Below, piece after piece: positions 17,702 through 26,737 of a stretch of DNA of 64,000 nucleotides (the stretch's first letter is position 1; every line of letters starts with the position of its first letter). The DNA is from JAFCUW01 sp049898325 (GTDB lineage Bacteria; Pseudomonadota; Gammaproteobacteria; Burkholderiales; Burkholderiaceae_D). The stretch covers positions 1 to 64,000 of the forward strand of contig NZ_JAFCXL010000013.1 of NCBI RefSeq assembly GCF_049898325.1. The letters run 5' to 3'. The notes beneath the pieces are model-generated. The model was not told the DNA's origin. It saw nothing but the letters and a program-made list of their open reading frames with translations, and did no database searches. The translations under genes were made by a program, and so were the position numbers.

Positions 17702-19119
17702 TGAGCAATAAATTCGCCCTGGCGCCCATGCTGGCGCTGTTGATCCTGGCCGGCTGCTCGAGCACCCCCGCGCTGAAAGCGCCGATGGTGCCGGTGCCAG
17801 CCGCCTACAAGGAAGCGGCCACCCCCGTGACCGCCGCCGATGGCAGCGCCTGGAAAGTGGCGCAGCCGGCCGAGGCCGCGCCGCGCGGCCAGTGGTGGCT
17901 CGCCTTTAACGACGCCACCCTGACCGGCCTGATTGCCCAGGCCACCGAAGCGAACGCCAACCTGGCGGTGGCGGCGGCCCGCGTCAAGCAGGCGCGCGCC
18001 CTTGCCGGCATCGCCAGCAGCGAGCGCAGCGTCCAGGTGGGCGCTGGCGTCAACGCCCAGCGCGCGGGCAGCCCGTCGCAGCCGGCGGCGAGCACCTACC
18101 AGGGCCAGCTCTCGGCCAGCTACGAGGTCGACCTGTTCGGCCGCATCGGCGCGGGCGTCTCGGCGGCGCAGGCCGACGCCGACGGCGCCAGCGCCAGCTA
18201 CCGCTCGGTGCTGCTGTCCTTGCAGGCCGACGTCGCCCAGACCTATTACCGGATCCGCGCCCTCGACGCCGAACTGCAGACGCTGGCGCGCGCCACCGAC
18301 CTGCGCGCGCAGAGCGTGAAGGTCAACCAGAGCCGCTTCGACCATGGCGACATCGGCGAATTCGACCTGGTGCGCGCCAGGACCGAGCTGGCCGCCGCGC
18401 GTGCCGAGGAAATCGGCCTGCAGCGCCAGCGCGTCACGCTCGAGCATGCGCTGGCGGTCTTGCTGGGCAAGCCGGCGGCCGCCTTCAGCGCCGGCGCCAA
18501 TCCCCTGCTCGATGCCGGCGTCTTGCCGGTGATCCCGGCCGGCTTGCCCTCGCAGCTGCTCGAGCGCCGTCCCGACGTGACCGCCGCCCAGCGCGCCATG
18601 GTGGCCGCCAATGAACGCATCGGCGTGGCGCGCGCGGCCATGTTCCCTTCGCTGGGCCTGTCGGCTGCCGGCGGCGGCGAATCGGTGGCGCTGTCGAATG
18701 TGCTCAAATTGAGTGGTCAGTCGTGGCTGCTGGGTGCGCTGCTGTCGATGCCGGTCATTGATGGCGGCCGCAACAAGGCCAATATCGCCCGCAGCGAAGC
18801 GGTGCTGGAAGAGTCGGTGGCGGCGTACCGGCAAAATGTGCTGGTCGCCTTCGCCGAAGTGGAAGACAACCTGGCCGGCCTGCGCATCCTGGCGGGCCAG
18901 TCCGAGCAGGTTGACGCCGGCGTGGTGTATGCGCGCCGCTCGGCCGACCTGGCGCAAAAGCTGTACGACGCGGGCCGCTCGAGCTACCTCGACTTGCTCG
19001 ACGCCCAGCGCAACCTGGCCTCGGCCGAACGCAATGCGGCCCAGTTGCGTGGCAACCAGGCGGTGACGACGGTGGCGCTGATCCGCGCGCTGGGCGGCGG
19101 CTGGAGCGTCGTCCAATAA
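17701..19119 (+). CDS. Outer-membrane efflux channel lipoprotein (OprN/NodT type)
   Basis: 472 residues. The signal peptide has the lipobox ILAGC, with Cys19 the likely lipidated residue. Two repeats of the TolC-type outer-membrane efflux domain follow; the YEVDLFGRIGAGVSAAQAD and LLDAQRNLASAERN segments are typical of each half. The start overlaps the pump stop by one base (TAATG), so translation is coupled. It forms the trimeric exit duct for the MexEF-like pump. Transcription ends at the terminator 19163-19201. Confidence 0.93.
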   Translation: MSNKFALAPMLALLILAGCSSTPALKAPMVPVPAAYKEAATPVTAADGSAWKVAQPAEAAPRGQWWLAFNDATLTGLIAQATEANANLAVAAARVKQARALAGIASSERSVQVGAGVNAQRAGSPSQPAASTYQGQLSASYEVDLFGRIGAGVSAAQADADGASASYRSVLLSLQADVAQTYYRIRALDAELQTLARATDLRAQSVKVNQSRFDHGDIGEFDLVRARTELAAARAEEIGLQRQRVTLEHALAVLLGKPAAAFSAGANPLLDAGVLPVIPAGLPSQLLERRPDVTAAQRAMVAANERIGVARAAMFPSLGLSAAGGGESVALSNVLKLSGQSWLLGALLSMPVIDGGRNKANIARSEAVLEESVAAYRQNVLVAFAEVEDNLAGLRILAGQSEQVDAGVVYARRSADLAQKLYDAGRSSYLDLLDAQRNLASAERNAAQLRGNQAVTTVALIRALGGGWSVVQ

Positions 19120-19120
19120 A

Positions 19121-19144
19121 TAATAGCGGCCGCGGCCGCTATTA
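19121..19144. repeat. 24-bp perfect palindrome after the efflux operon
   Basis: TAATAGCGGCC, GC, GGCCGCTATTA is completely self-complementary and begins directly after the channel stop codon. It may act as an mRNA 3' end stabiliser or as part of a double terminator with the hairpin 40 bp downstream. Confidence 0.5.
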
Positions 19145-19162
19145 CGATGATGTTTGCCCTTG

Positions 19163-19201
19163 CGGCATCGCGTTCTGAACGAGCGCGATGCCGTTTTTTT
19201 T
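19163..19201 (+). terminator. Rho-independent terminator of the RND operon
   Basis: CGGCATCGCG and CGCGATGCCG form a perfect 10-bp stem with an 11-base loop, followed by eight T residues. It stands between the channel gene and the convergent Ala/Lys-rich gene. Confidence 0.88.
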
Positions 19202-19218
19202 GGCGAACGGGCGGCGCT

Positions 19219-19530
19219 TTACTTCGGTGCGGCGGCGCTCATGTCGGCCTTTGCGGCGGCCTTGTCGGCCTTCGCTTCAGCCTTGGCCTTGGCCACTTTC
19301 TTGTGTGCCTTGGCCTTGGTCTTGGCAGCGTCGGCCTTGGCGACAGCCTTGTCGGCAGTCGCGTCGGCGCTGGCTTTTTCCACTTTCTCATCGGCCTTGG
19401 CAGCCGTTTTGTGTTCCTGTGCCTGGGCGGCGCTCACCTTGGCGGCAGGCGCCGGTGCGGTGGCGGGGGTCTGGGCGATGGCGGCGGTGGCGAACAGGGC
19501 AGCGACGAGGGTGGCGATCAGTTTGTTCAT
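19219..19530 (-). CDS. Ala/Lys-rich exported protein
   Basis: 103 residues: a signal peptide (MNKLIATLVAALFATAAIAQ, cleavage after AIA or AQ) followed by a low-complexity chain of Ala, Lys, Asp and Glu with recurrent AKAD/AKAK units and no hydrophobic core. It is probably disordered or a single charged helix in the periplasm. It resembles histone-H1-like or PHA-type Ala/Lys-rich tails in composition, but export argues against DNA binding. The gene ends facing the efflux terminator. Confidence 0.65.
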   Translation of the reverse strand: MNKLIATLVAALFATAAIAQTPATAPAPAAKVSAAQAQEHKTAAKADEKVEKASADATADKAVAKADAAKTKAKAHKKVAKAKAEAKADKAAAKADMSAAAPK

Positions 19531-19704
19531 GGCAGGTCCTTGGTAAGTTGGTGGCGGCAGCGATTGCGCCGTCCTGATCCAATAACGGCCGCGCGCCGTG
19601 CGCCGATGACAGCAATTACATTCCCTTACAAAGGTTCGCCAACGAACGGTAGGGCGCTGCGCCCAGGCTTACACTTTTGCCATTGCATCGACCAAGGCGA
19701 CGCC

Positions 19705-22251
19705 ATGACCGACCCCCTCAAGGCCTACAAGGACAAGCGCGATTTCAAGATCACCAGCGAGCCGGAGCAGGGCGGCGCGCCGACGACGGGGGCGCTGCGC
19801 TTCGTCATCCAGAAGCACTGGGCCAGCCACCTGCACTACGACTTGCGGCTCGAACTCGACGGCACCATGAAAAGCTGGGCGGTGCCGAAAGGGCCCAGCT
19901 ACGATCCGCACGACAAGCGCATGGCCGTGCAGGTGGAAGATCACCCGATCGCCTATGCCAGCTTTGAAGGCAGCATCCCCGCCCGGCAGTACGGCGCCGG
20001 CAAGGTGATCATCTGGGACCAGGGCAGCTGGACGCCGCTGGTCGATGCGCGCGCCGGCTACGCAGAAGGCAATCTGAAGTTTGCCCTGCACGGCCACAAA
20101 ATGCACGGCAACTGGGCCTTGATCCGCATGAAGGGCAAGGGCGAAAAGCAGCCGCCCTGGCTGCTGATCAAGGAGAAAGACGCTTACGTGCGCCCGGCCA
20201 GCGCGTTTTCCGTGGTCGACGCCATGCCCGACAGCGTTGCCGGCCTGGCCCCGCCCTCCGACGTTGCCGACCCTGCCGCTACTGCCGCTACTGCAGCTAC
20301 TGCCGCTACTGCCAGCGCCGGTCCCGGCGCGGACGGCCCGCCGCCCGGCGCGCGCCCATCGCCCTTGCCGGCCACGCTGAAGCCGCAACTGGCCACCCTG
20401 GTCGAGACGGCGCCGGGCCAGCCGGAGGACTGGGTGTTCGAGATCAAGTTCGACGGCTACCGCATGCTCGCCCGGGTCGAAGGCGGGCACACCGCCCTGT
20501 ACACGCGCAATGGCAAGGACTGGACGGCCAGGCTGCCCGCGCTGCGCGACGAACTGGCCCGCCTGGGCCTGCCCGACGGCTGGTACGATGGCGAGATCGT
20601 CGTCAACGACGCGCACGGCAAGCCCGATTTCGGCCTGCTCCAGCAAGCCTTCGACGGCAGCAATACGGCCCATATCGCCTATTTTCTGTTCGATGTGCCG
20701 TATTTGCAGGGCCACGATCTGCGCCGCTGCACGCTGGTGGCGCGCCGCGCCGCGCTGGCCAATGTGCTCGCGCACGTGCAAGGCAGCGCCATGGTCCGTT
20801 TCAGCGATGAATTCGGCCACGATCCGCAGGCGCTGGTGAAGGCCGCCTGCCGCATGGGCCTCGAGGGGGTGATCGGCAAGCGCCGCGATGCGCCCTACGT
20901 GGCGCGGCGCTCGGCCGACTGGATCAAGCTCAAATGCGGCAAGCGCCAGGAATTCGTCATCGGCGGGTATACCGATCCGCAGGGTGCGCGGGTCGGCATC
21001 GGCGCGCTGCTGCTGGGTACCCACGATGCGCACGGCGTGCTGCACTACGCGGGCAATGTCGGCACCGGCTTCGATGGGGCCATGCTGGCGCGGCTCAAGG
21101 AGCGGCTGGGCGCGCTCGAGACCGATGTCAGCCCGTTTGCGCCGGGTGCGGTGGCGGGCCGCAAGCACCACTGGGTCAAGCCGCAACTGGTGTGCGAGAT
21201 CAGCTTTGCCGACTGGACCGCCGGCGGCGCCGTGCGCCACGCCGTGTTTCACGGCCTGCGCGAGGACAAGCCGGCCACTGCCATCATGCGCGAAGTACCA
21301 CAGCAACTGGAGGACAAGGTGAACACGTCAACCACGCACAGCGGGCGCGCTGCCGCCGCGCTGCCCGCCGGGTTCAAGGTGAGCAACGGTGCGCGCGTCA
21401 TCGATGCGCAGTCGGGCGCCACCAAGCTCGACCTGGTGCACTACTACGCCCTGGTCGGCAGCCTGATGATGGACCACTTGACGCACCGCCCCGTGTCGCT
21501 GGTGCGGGCGCCGGCCGGCGTGGGTGGTGCGCTGTTTTTTCAGAAGCATGCCGATGTCGCCCGGCTGCCCGGCGTGCTGCAATTGCCGCAGGACCTGGAC
21601 CCCGACCATCCGCCCATGCTCGAAATTGCCAACGCCACGGGCCTGCTGTCGGCCGCGCAGTTCAACGTCGTCGAGTTCCACAGCCAGAACGCCGTCGCCA
21701 GCCATTACGAGCAGCCCGACCGCATGGTGTTCGACCTCGATCCGGGCGAGGGCGTCGACTGGCCCGCCATGCGCGAGGCAGGCCAGCTCATCAAGGCGTT
21801 TCTCGATGAACTGGGACTGGTGGGCTTTCTCAAGACCAGCGGCGGCAAGGGCCTGCACGTGGTGGTGCCCATCAAGCCCCGCCATGGCTGGGACGCGGTG
21901 AAGGATTTCAGCGAGCAGGTGGTGCGCCACATGGCCAATACCTTGCCGCAGCGCTTTGCGTTCAAGAGCGGGCCGAAGAACCGGGTCGGCCGGATTTTCA
22001 TCGACTATCTGCGCAACGGGCGCGGCGCCACCACGGCTGCGGCCTGGTCGGCGCGGGCCCGGCCCGGCCTGGGCATCTCGGTGCCGATCGGGTGGGATGA
22101 ACTGGCCGACGTCAACGGGGGCGACCACTGGACCATCGCCACCGTCCACGCGCGCCTGGCGCAGGGCAACGCGCCGTGGGCCGCCTACGCCAAGAGCGCG
22201 AAGAGCCTGACGGCGGCGATCAAGCGCCTGAACGGGGCGCCCAAGGCGTAA
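19705..22251 (+). CDS. ligD: Multifunctional DNA ligase D (end joining)
   Basis: 848 residues with three domains in the order phosphoesterase, ligase, polymerase. The 3'-phosphoesterase (about 33-165) contains HWASHLHYDLRLE. An Ala/Thr-Pro linker (190-225) includes an in-frame GCTACT-type microrepeat. The ATP-dependent ligase carries EIKFDGYR with nucleophile Lys248, and ends with the OB-fold. The primase-polymerase domain has the metal-binding FDLDPGEGVDW (Asp677, Asp679). It seals double-strand breaks with Ku. The ATG at 19705 (site AAGGCGA) starts the phosphoesterase domain; frames further upstream lack family sequence. It is convergent with ku, 12 bp apart. Confidence 0.95.
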   Translation: MTDPLKAYKDKRDFKITSEPEQGGAPTTGALRFVIQKHWASHLHYDLRLELDGTMKSWAVPKGPSYDPHDKRMAVQVEDHPIAYASFEGSIPARQYGAGKVIIWDQGSWTPLVDARAGYAEGNLKFALHGHKMHGNWALIRMKGKGEKQPPWLLIKEKDAYVRPASAFSVVDAMPDSVAGLAPPSDVADPAATAATAATAATASAGPGADGPPPGARPSPLPATLKPQLATLVETAPGQPEDWVFEIKFDGYRMLARVEGGHTALYTRNGKDWTARLPALRDELARLGLPDGWYDGEIVVNDAHGKPDFGLLQQAFDGSNTAHIAYFLFDVPYLQGHDLRRCTLVARRAALANVLAHVQGSAMVRFSDEFGHDPQALVKAACRMGLEGVIGKRRDAPYVARRSADWIKLKCGKRQEFVIGGYTDPQGARVGIGALLLGTHDAHGVLHYAGNVGTGFDGAMLARLKERLGALETDVSPFAPGAVAGRKHHWVKPQLVCEISFADWTAGGAVRHAVFHGLREDKPATAIMREVPQQLEDKVNTSTTHSGRAAAALPAGFKVSNGARVIDAQSGATKLDLVHYYALVGSLMMDHLTHRPVSLVRAPAGVGGALFFQKHADVARLPGVLQLPQDLDPDHPPMLEIANATGLLSAAQFNVVEFHSQNAVASHYEQPDRMVFDLDPGEGVDWPAMREAGQLIKAFLDELGLVGFLKTSGGKGLHVVVPIKPRHGWDAVKDFSEQVVRHMANTLPQRFAFKSGPKNRVGRIFIDYLRNGRGATTAAAWSARARPGLGISVPIGWDELADVNGGDHWTIATVHARLAQGNAPWAAYAKSAKSLTAAIKRLNGAPKA

Positions 22252-22263
22252 CTGAGGCCGCTG

Positions 22264-23202
22264 CTACGCTGCGGCGGCCTTGCGCCGCGTGCTCGGCTTG
22301 CTGGCCGCCGGCGCCCGCCTGGCCGCGCTCTTGCGCGCCGGCGCCGCGATCTTGCCGGGCACCGCCTTGCTGGCCCTGGCGGGCGTGGCCGCTTTCTCGC
22401 CGCCCGATTTTTTGCCCAGGCTTTGCTGCAGCAAGGCCACCAGGTCGACCACGTTCGAGGACGGCGCCGGCCGCGCCGTCGTGTCGGGCGCGGTGATGGT
22501 CCGGGTCTGCCTGGCCTTGACCTTTTTGTCCACCAGCGCCAGCACGTCTTCGCGGTAGCTGTCGTGGTACTGCGCCGGCGTCCACGCCTGGCTCATGCCT
22601 TCGACCAGCGCCATCGCCATGCTCACTTCCTTGTCCGTCACCGCCGCCGACCTGGCCGAAGCCGCCGGGATGTGCAAGTCGTCGGTGGCGCGGATTTCAT
22701 CGGGGTAGCGCAAGGTCTGCAGGACGATGGTGTCGTCCACGCACAGCAGGGCGGCCAGGTGCTGCTTGACGCGGATCACCACGGTGGCGATGCCGATCTT
22801 GTCCGTCTTGCGCAGGGTTTCGCGCAGCAGCGCGTAGACCTTGTCGCCGCCCTTGGCGGGCGCCAGATAATAGGGCGTGTCGTAGTGCAGCAGCGGCACC
22901 GCGCCGGCGTCGACAAAGCAGACGATGTCGATGGCGCCCGTCTTTTCGGGATTGGCCGCGCGCAGGTCCTCGTCCGACAGCACGACGTACTCGCCCTCGC
23001 TGTACTCGTAGCCCTTGACGATATCGTCCCAGCCCACTTCCTGGTCATTGCCCTTGTTGTAGCGCTTGAAGCCGACGGGGGAAAAGTCGCGCCGGTCGAG
23101 CATCGTCAGGTCGAGCGCGTGCTCGCTGGTGGCGGGGAACATCTCGACGGGGATGTGCACGAGGCCGAAACTGATCGCCCCTTTCCACAAGCTGCGGGCC
23201 AT
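22264..23202 (-). CDS. ku: Ku DNA end-binding protein
   Basis: 312 residues. It begins MARSLWKGAISFGLVHIPVE, the typical bacterial Ku start, and has the ring-forming core up to about residue 260. A tail of about 50 residues very rich in Ala, Lys and Arg follows; such tails aid DNA binding and LigD recruitment. It homodimerises on broken ends and stimulates LigD. The start lies only 4 bases after the stop of the upstream SDR gene, so ku is in the SDR transcript. LigD is encoded on the opposite strand and converges on it. Confidence 0.95.
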   Translation of the reverse strand: MARSLWKGAISFGLVHIPVEMFPATSEHALDLTMLDRRDFSPVGFKRYNKGNDQEVGWDDIVKGYEYSEGEYVVLSDEDLRAANPEKTGAIDIVCFVDAGAVPLLHYDTPYYLAPAKGGDKVYALLRETLRKTDKIGIATVVIRVKQHLAALLCVDDTIVLQTLRYPDEIRATDDLHIPAASARSAAVTDKEVSMAMALVEGMSQAWTPAQYHDSYREDVLALVDKKVKARQTRTITAPDTTARPAPSSNVVDLVALLQQSLGKKSGGEKAATPARASKAVPGKIAAPARKSAARRAPAASKPSTRRKAAAA

Positions 23203-23206
23203 GGTC

Positions 23207-24178
23207 TTATTCTCCCACCGAGCCCGTCACCGGCAGGATCACGCCGGTGATGTAGCTCGAGCACACGGACGAGGCCAGGAACACATAGGCGGGCGAGAGC
23301 TCTTCCGGCTGGGCCGGGCGGCGATACGATGTGGCGGCGCCGAAGCTGGCGATCTTCTCGGGCGTCTGGTCGGCCGGATTGAGGGGCGTCCATACGGGAC
23401 CGGGGGCGACGGCATTGACGCGGATGCCCTGGTCGAGCAGATTGGCCGCCAGCGCCATGGTGAAGGCATGGATGGCGCCCTTGGTGGTGGCGTAGTCGAG
23501 CAGGTGTTCGGCGCCCTTCAGGCCGGTGACGGAGCCCGTGTTGACGATGGCGGCGCCGCGCTTGAGGTAGGGCAGGCAGGCCTTGGCCATGTGGAAGTAG
23601 CCGTAGATATTCGTGCGCATGGTCTCGTCGAAGCGCTCTTCGGTCAGGTCGAGCAGCGAGGATGCGTGCTCCTGGAAGGCGGCGTTATTGACCAGCACAT
23701 CGAGACGGCCCCATTCGGCCACCACCTTGTCCACCGCTTCCTGGCAAAACGCCATGTCCTTGACGTCGCCGGCGACGGTAACGCAGCGGCGCCCTTCGGC
23801 CTGCACGTATTGCTGGGTGGCGGCGGCGTCCTCGTGTTCATTGAGGTAGAAAATGGCGACGTCGGCCCCTTCGCGGGCAAACAGCACGGCCACCGCGCGG
23901 CCGATGCCGGAGTCGCCGCCCGTGACGATGGCGACCTGGCCCTGCAGCTTGCCGCTGCCCTTGTAGTGCTCGGCCATGAAGCGGGGCTTGAGCGTCATCT
24001 GCGCCTCGACTCCCGGTTTGCTTAGGTGCTGCGAGGGCAGGGGCAGGCCGGGCTGGTCGACCAGGCCCGTTTGCACCGCTTGCCGGTGTTCGGCCGCCGG
24101 CGTGGCCGCGGCGTCCTTCTGGTCCTGCCGGCTCTGGATGGCTTTTTGGGTGTCCGCGACCTCGTCCTGGATTGCCAT
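23207..24178 (-). CDS. SDR-family oxidoreductase (YghA/YhdF stress type)
   Basis: 323 residues. An N-terminal extension of about 80 residues is followed by a classical short-chain dehydrogenase: TGGDSGIGR (86-94), NNAA (164-167), and catalytic Ser216, Tyr229 and Lys233 (YATTK). The long N-terminal arm with LPLPSQHLSKPG is typical of the YghA/general-stress group. It would use NAD(P)H on an unknown carbonyl substrate. The ATG follows AGGAAAACACGCA. It is the promoter-proximal gene of an SDR-ku pair, which suggests stress or stationary-phase expression of end joining. The 157 bp between it and the upstream gene hold nothing else I can identify. Confidence 0.87.
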   Translation of the reverse strand: MAIQDEVADTQKAIQSRQDQKDAAATPAAEHRQAVQTGLVDQPGLPLPSQHLSKPGVEAQMTLKPRFMAEHYKGSGKLQGQVAIVTGGDSGIGRAVAVLFAREGADVAIFYLNEHEDAAATQQYVQAEGRRCVTVAGDVKDMAFCQEAVDKVVAEWGRLDVLVNNAAFQEHASSLLDLTEERFDETMRTNIYGYFHMAKACLPYLKRGAAIVNTGSVTGLKGAEHLLDYATTKGAIHAFTMALAANLLDQGIRVNAVAPGPVWTPLNPADQTPEKIASFGAATSYRRPAQPEELSPAYVFLASSVCSSYITGVILPVTGSVGE

Positions 24179-24335
24179 TGCGTGTTTTCCTCATGCTTGT
24201 TTGATAGGTAAACATGAGTATCGGGCGCACTGGCGCCGGCGCTCCGTGCGCGTTCGCACATAGCGGGCAATCGGGCTGGCGCGCAGTCGACCAGTGCGCC
24301 TCGCTGCACGGCGCCCGACTCGGTGACGCAATCGA

Positions 24336-25067
24336 TCAGGGCCTGGGCGCCTGGCGCTGCGCGTCGTGGAGGCGGTCGGCATCGTCGCAACGCCCCGCGT
24401 AGGGATGAATGCGCCCGGCCGGATCGGCGTCGAAAATCGAGCGCCACGGATCGACCTCGCTGTACACGACCATCGTGCCCATATTGGCCGGATCGGCGCG
24501 GCTGGGGCCGGCGCCCATCAGCGCCTGGTCGTCGGTGCTGGCCAGGTCGCCGTCGCGGTCGAACAGCAGGAAGCCGAGCGACTTCTCGCCCTTGTACGCT
24601 TCCGGCCGGGGGCGCTGCGCCCGGTAGATGGCGGCCTTTTTGCCCGCTTCCGCGACTTTTGAGATGATGACCTTCGGCGCGCCGTTCGGGAAGACGATAT
24701 TGCCGTTCACGTAAGCCTGCAGCAGGCGGCCCTGCTCATCGTAATCGGCCGAGATGTTCCAGCGCCACACATAGTAGTGGCATAAATCGATGTCATAGAG
24801 GTATTTTTCGATACCCGGCGCGCCCGCCCTGGTCTTCAGGCTGGCATGACCTTCCTCGACGAAGGTGCGCCGCACGGTGGCGCTGGCGCTGCCCAGCGGC
24901 AATCGCGCCCGGATCAGGCTGGCCATTTCGTCCAGGGTTGTCACCGCCTCGAAGGCGAACGGCGGGGCCGCGGCCGCCGCCGTGGCGGCGCCACCGGCAA
25001 GCGCCATGACCAGGGTGAGCAGCGCCCAGGGCGCCGTTGCTGCGGTTCGACACGATGCTATTTTCAT
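24336..25067 (-). CDS. Exported protein of unknown function
   Basis: 243 residues from the ATG at 25067. A Sec signal peptide (MKIASCRT with an Ala/Leu-rich core ending around AAAAAPP) is followed by a globular domain. Its recognisable parts are a region with three Tyr (IEKYLYDIDLCHYYVWRWN) and ISADYDEQGRLLQAYVNG. It belongs to no family I can name. An in-frame ATG 63 bases upstream would put a charged segment before the signal sequence and is less likely. It is divergent from the diguanylate cyclase gene. Confidence 0.6.
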   Translation of the reverse strand: MKIASCRTAATAPWALLTLVMALAGGAATAAAAAPPFAFEAVTTLDEMASLIRARLPLGSASATVRRTFVEEGHASLKTRAGAPGIEKYLYDIDLCHYYVWRWNISADYDEQGRLLQAYVNGNIVFPNGAPKVIISKVAEAGKKAAIYRAQRPRPEAYKGEKSLGFLLFDRDGDLASTDDQALMGAGPSRADPANMGTMVVYSEVDPWRSIFDADPAGRIHPYAGRCDDADRLHDAQRQAPRP

Positions 25068-25273
25068 GCGCACTTTCCTGTGCCCGGTGGGTGGGGGCTG
25101 CCGCGTGAGTGTATGACACACATTGCTCAAATGGCAAATAATCGCTGAAACGGCGTTTGCCCCGTTCAGCGCGCGCCTTTCCTTCCGTGTTTAGGGTGCT
25201 TTATGGCAAACTACGGGCGGGCGCCTGGCGCCAGTTGGAGCTTGTGCCCCGTTTATTTTTTTCAGGAGAGTGT

Positions 25274-26737
25274 ATGACGCACCCGGACGCCGAGCGTGCC
25301 CGCAAGGTGGGGCTGTTTTTGAACCCGGTGCCGGCGCGTCGCGTGCAGTTTCAGGCCGACAGCGGCGACCGGTTCGGGCGCCTGTTCGTCGCCGCCGATG
25401 CCGACGAGGCCGCGCGCATCCTGGCGCAGGAAGCGGTCGACCTCTTGATCATCGATCTGGACCGTTTCGACCGCGCCATCGACGCCGCGCCGCTGGCCCG
25501 ACTGGTGCGCCAGCGCGCCGGCGCCGCCGTGCTGCTGCTGTGCGCCTATGGCCGCGCCAACTGGCTGACCGAACTGGCCCCGTTCGGCCCGCTCGACTAC
25601 CTGCTTGAACCGGCCGGCGCCGCCGAACTGGGGCAGCGCATCGATGCCAGCCTGGCCGGCGCCAGCGCCGGCCAGGCTGGCGCCACCGTGAACGCGTTGC
25701 GGTCCTTGCTGGCGCTGCGCAGCAGCATGTTGCAGGCGGTGGCCGGCGCCGACGACGGCGCCGAACTGGCCAGCGCCGTCTGCGCGGCGCTGGCGCGCTG
25801 GCCCGGCGTGGTCCACGCGGCGCTGCTGGAAACCTCGGCGCGCGGCGAGTTGATCGTCTCGGCCCAGCATGCAAGGGGCGCGCTCGACCTGGCGCACCTG
25901 CTCGACCCGGCCATCGCGCTGCTCGACTCGCCCCTGCGCCACCGGTTTCCGCCTCTGATCGCCGCCTGCGACGGCGAACTGGCCGTGCTCGACGACCTTG
26001 ACCGGTGCGCCGATGCGGGCCTCGCTGGCGCGCTCGCGGCGATGCATGTGGCGATGGTGGTGGGCGTGCCGATCGCCGCGCGCGGCCCCGGCGCGCCGCT
26101 GGGCGCCCTGTGCCTGATGTTCGAGACGGCGCAGCGCCTGTCGGCCGATGACCTGGCCACGCTCGAGGCGCTCGCGCGTGAAGTGGGCCTGGGCCTGCGC
26201 CTGGCCGAGATGAACGGCGACGCCGAGCAACTGCTGGCGCGCCTTACCGACCTGGCCACCCTCGACGCGCTCACCGGGGTGGCCAACCGCGGCCGCGGCG
26301 AAGCACTGCTCGAACAGGAAATCAAGCGCGCGCGCCGCTACGCCACGCCGCTGGCCCTGATCACCATCGACGTCGATCATTTCAAGGCCATCAACGACCG
26401 CTACGGCCATCCGGTGGGCGACGCCGCCCTGCGCGTGCTGGCCCAGGCGATCCGCGCCGAGCTGCGTTCGAGCGACTGGCTGGCCCGTTCGGGCGGCGAC
26501 GAATTCCAGATCGTCGCCACCCACACCAACGCCATCGACGGCCTTAAAATGGCCGAAAAAATCCGCCAGGCGATTGGCGCGACCACCTTTCCCGGCTTCG
26601 ACCGGCTGGCCGTGAGCATGGCGGTGGCCCAGGCCGGCGCCGATGAAAGCGCCGACGCGCTGATGGTGCGCGCCGCCGCCGCGATGGCGCGCGCCAAGCG
26701 GGCCGGGCGCAACTGCGTGGAACTGGCGATGCAGTGA
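25274..26737 (+). CDS. Diguanylate cyclase with receiver-like and GAF regions
   Basis: 487 residues. The N-terminal 125 residues look like a degenerate response-regulator receiver (VDLLIIDLDRFD and a PLDYLLEP ending). A GAF-like region (about 150-310) follows, then a C-terminal GGDEF domain with LDALTGVANR, the active site SGGDEF (Gly407-Phe411) and an inhibitory I-site RxxD (Arg398-Asp401) five residues before it. It should therefore make cyclic di-GMP with product feedback. There is no membrane segment. The ATG follows GGAGAG. Its stop overlaps the GTG start of the SulP gene, coupling the two. Confidence 0.9.
   Translation: MTHPDAERARKVGLFLNPVPARRVQFQADSGDRFGRLFVAADADEAARILAQEAVDLLIIDLDRFDRAIDAAPLARLVRQRAGAAVLLLCAYGRANWLTELAPFGPLDYLLEPAGAAELGQRIDASLAGASAGQAGATVNALRSLLALRSSMLQAVAGADDGAELASAVCAALARWPGVVHAALLETSARGELIVSAQHARGALDLAHLLDPAIALLDSPLRHRFPPLIAACDGELAVLDDLDRCADAGLAGALAAMHVAMVVGVPIAARGPGAPLGALCLMFETAQRLSADDLATLEALAREVGLGLRLAEMNGDAEQLLARLTDLATLDALTGVANRGRGEALLEQEIKRARRYATPLALITIDVDHFKAINDRYGHPVGDAALRVLAQAIRAELRSSDWLARSGGDEFQIVATHTNAIDGLKMAEKIRQAIGATTFPGFDRLAVSMAVAQAGADESADALMVRAAAAMARAKRAGRNCVELAMQ

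Noticed and set aside
20275..20312. GCTACT-type repeat as a mobile or CRISPR-like array
   Set aside because: It is a short in-frame microrepeat coding the Ala/Thr linker of LigD. No spaced direct repeats of CRISPR type occur anywhere in the window.
24179..24335. Small plus-strand frames between the SDR and the exported protein gene
   Set aside because: No ribosome binding site and no protein-like composition. I see nothing in this gap except the SDR leader.
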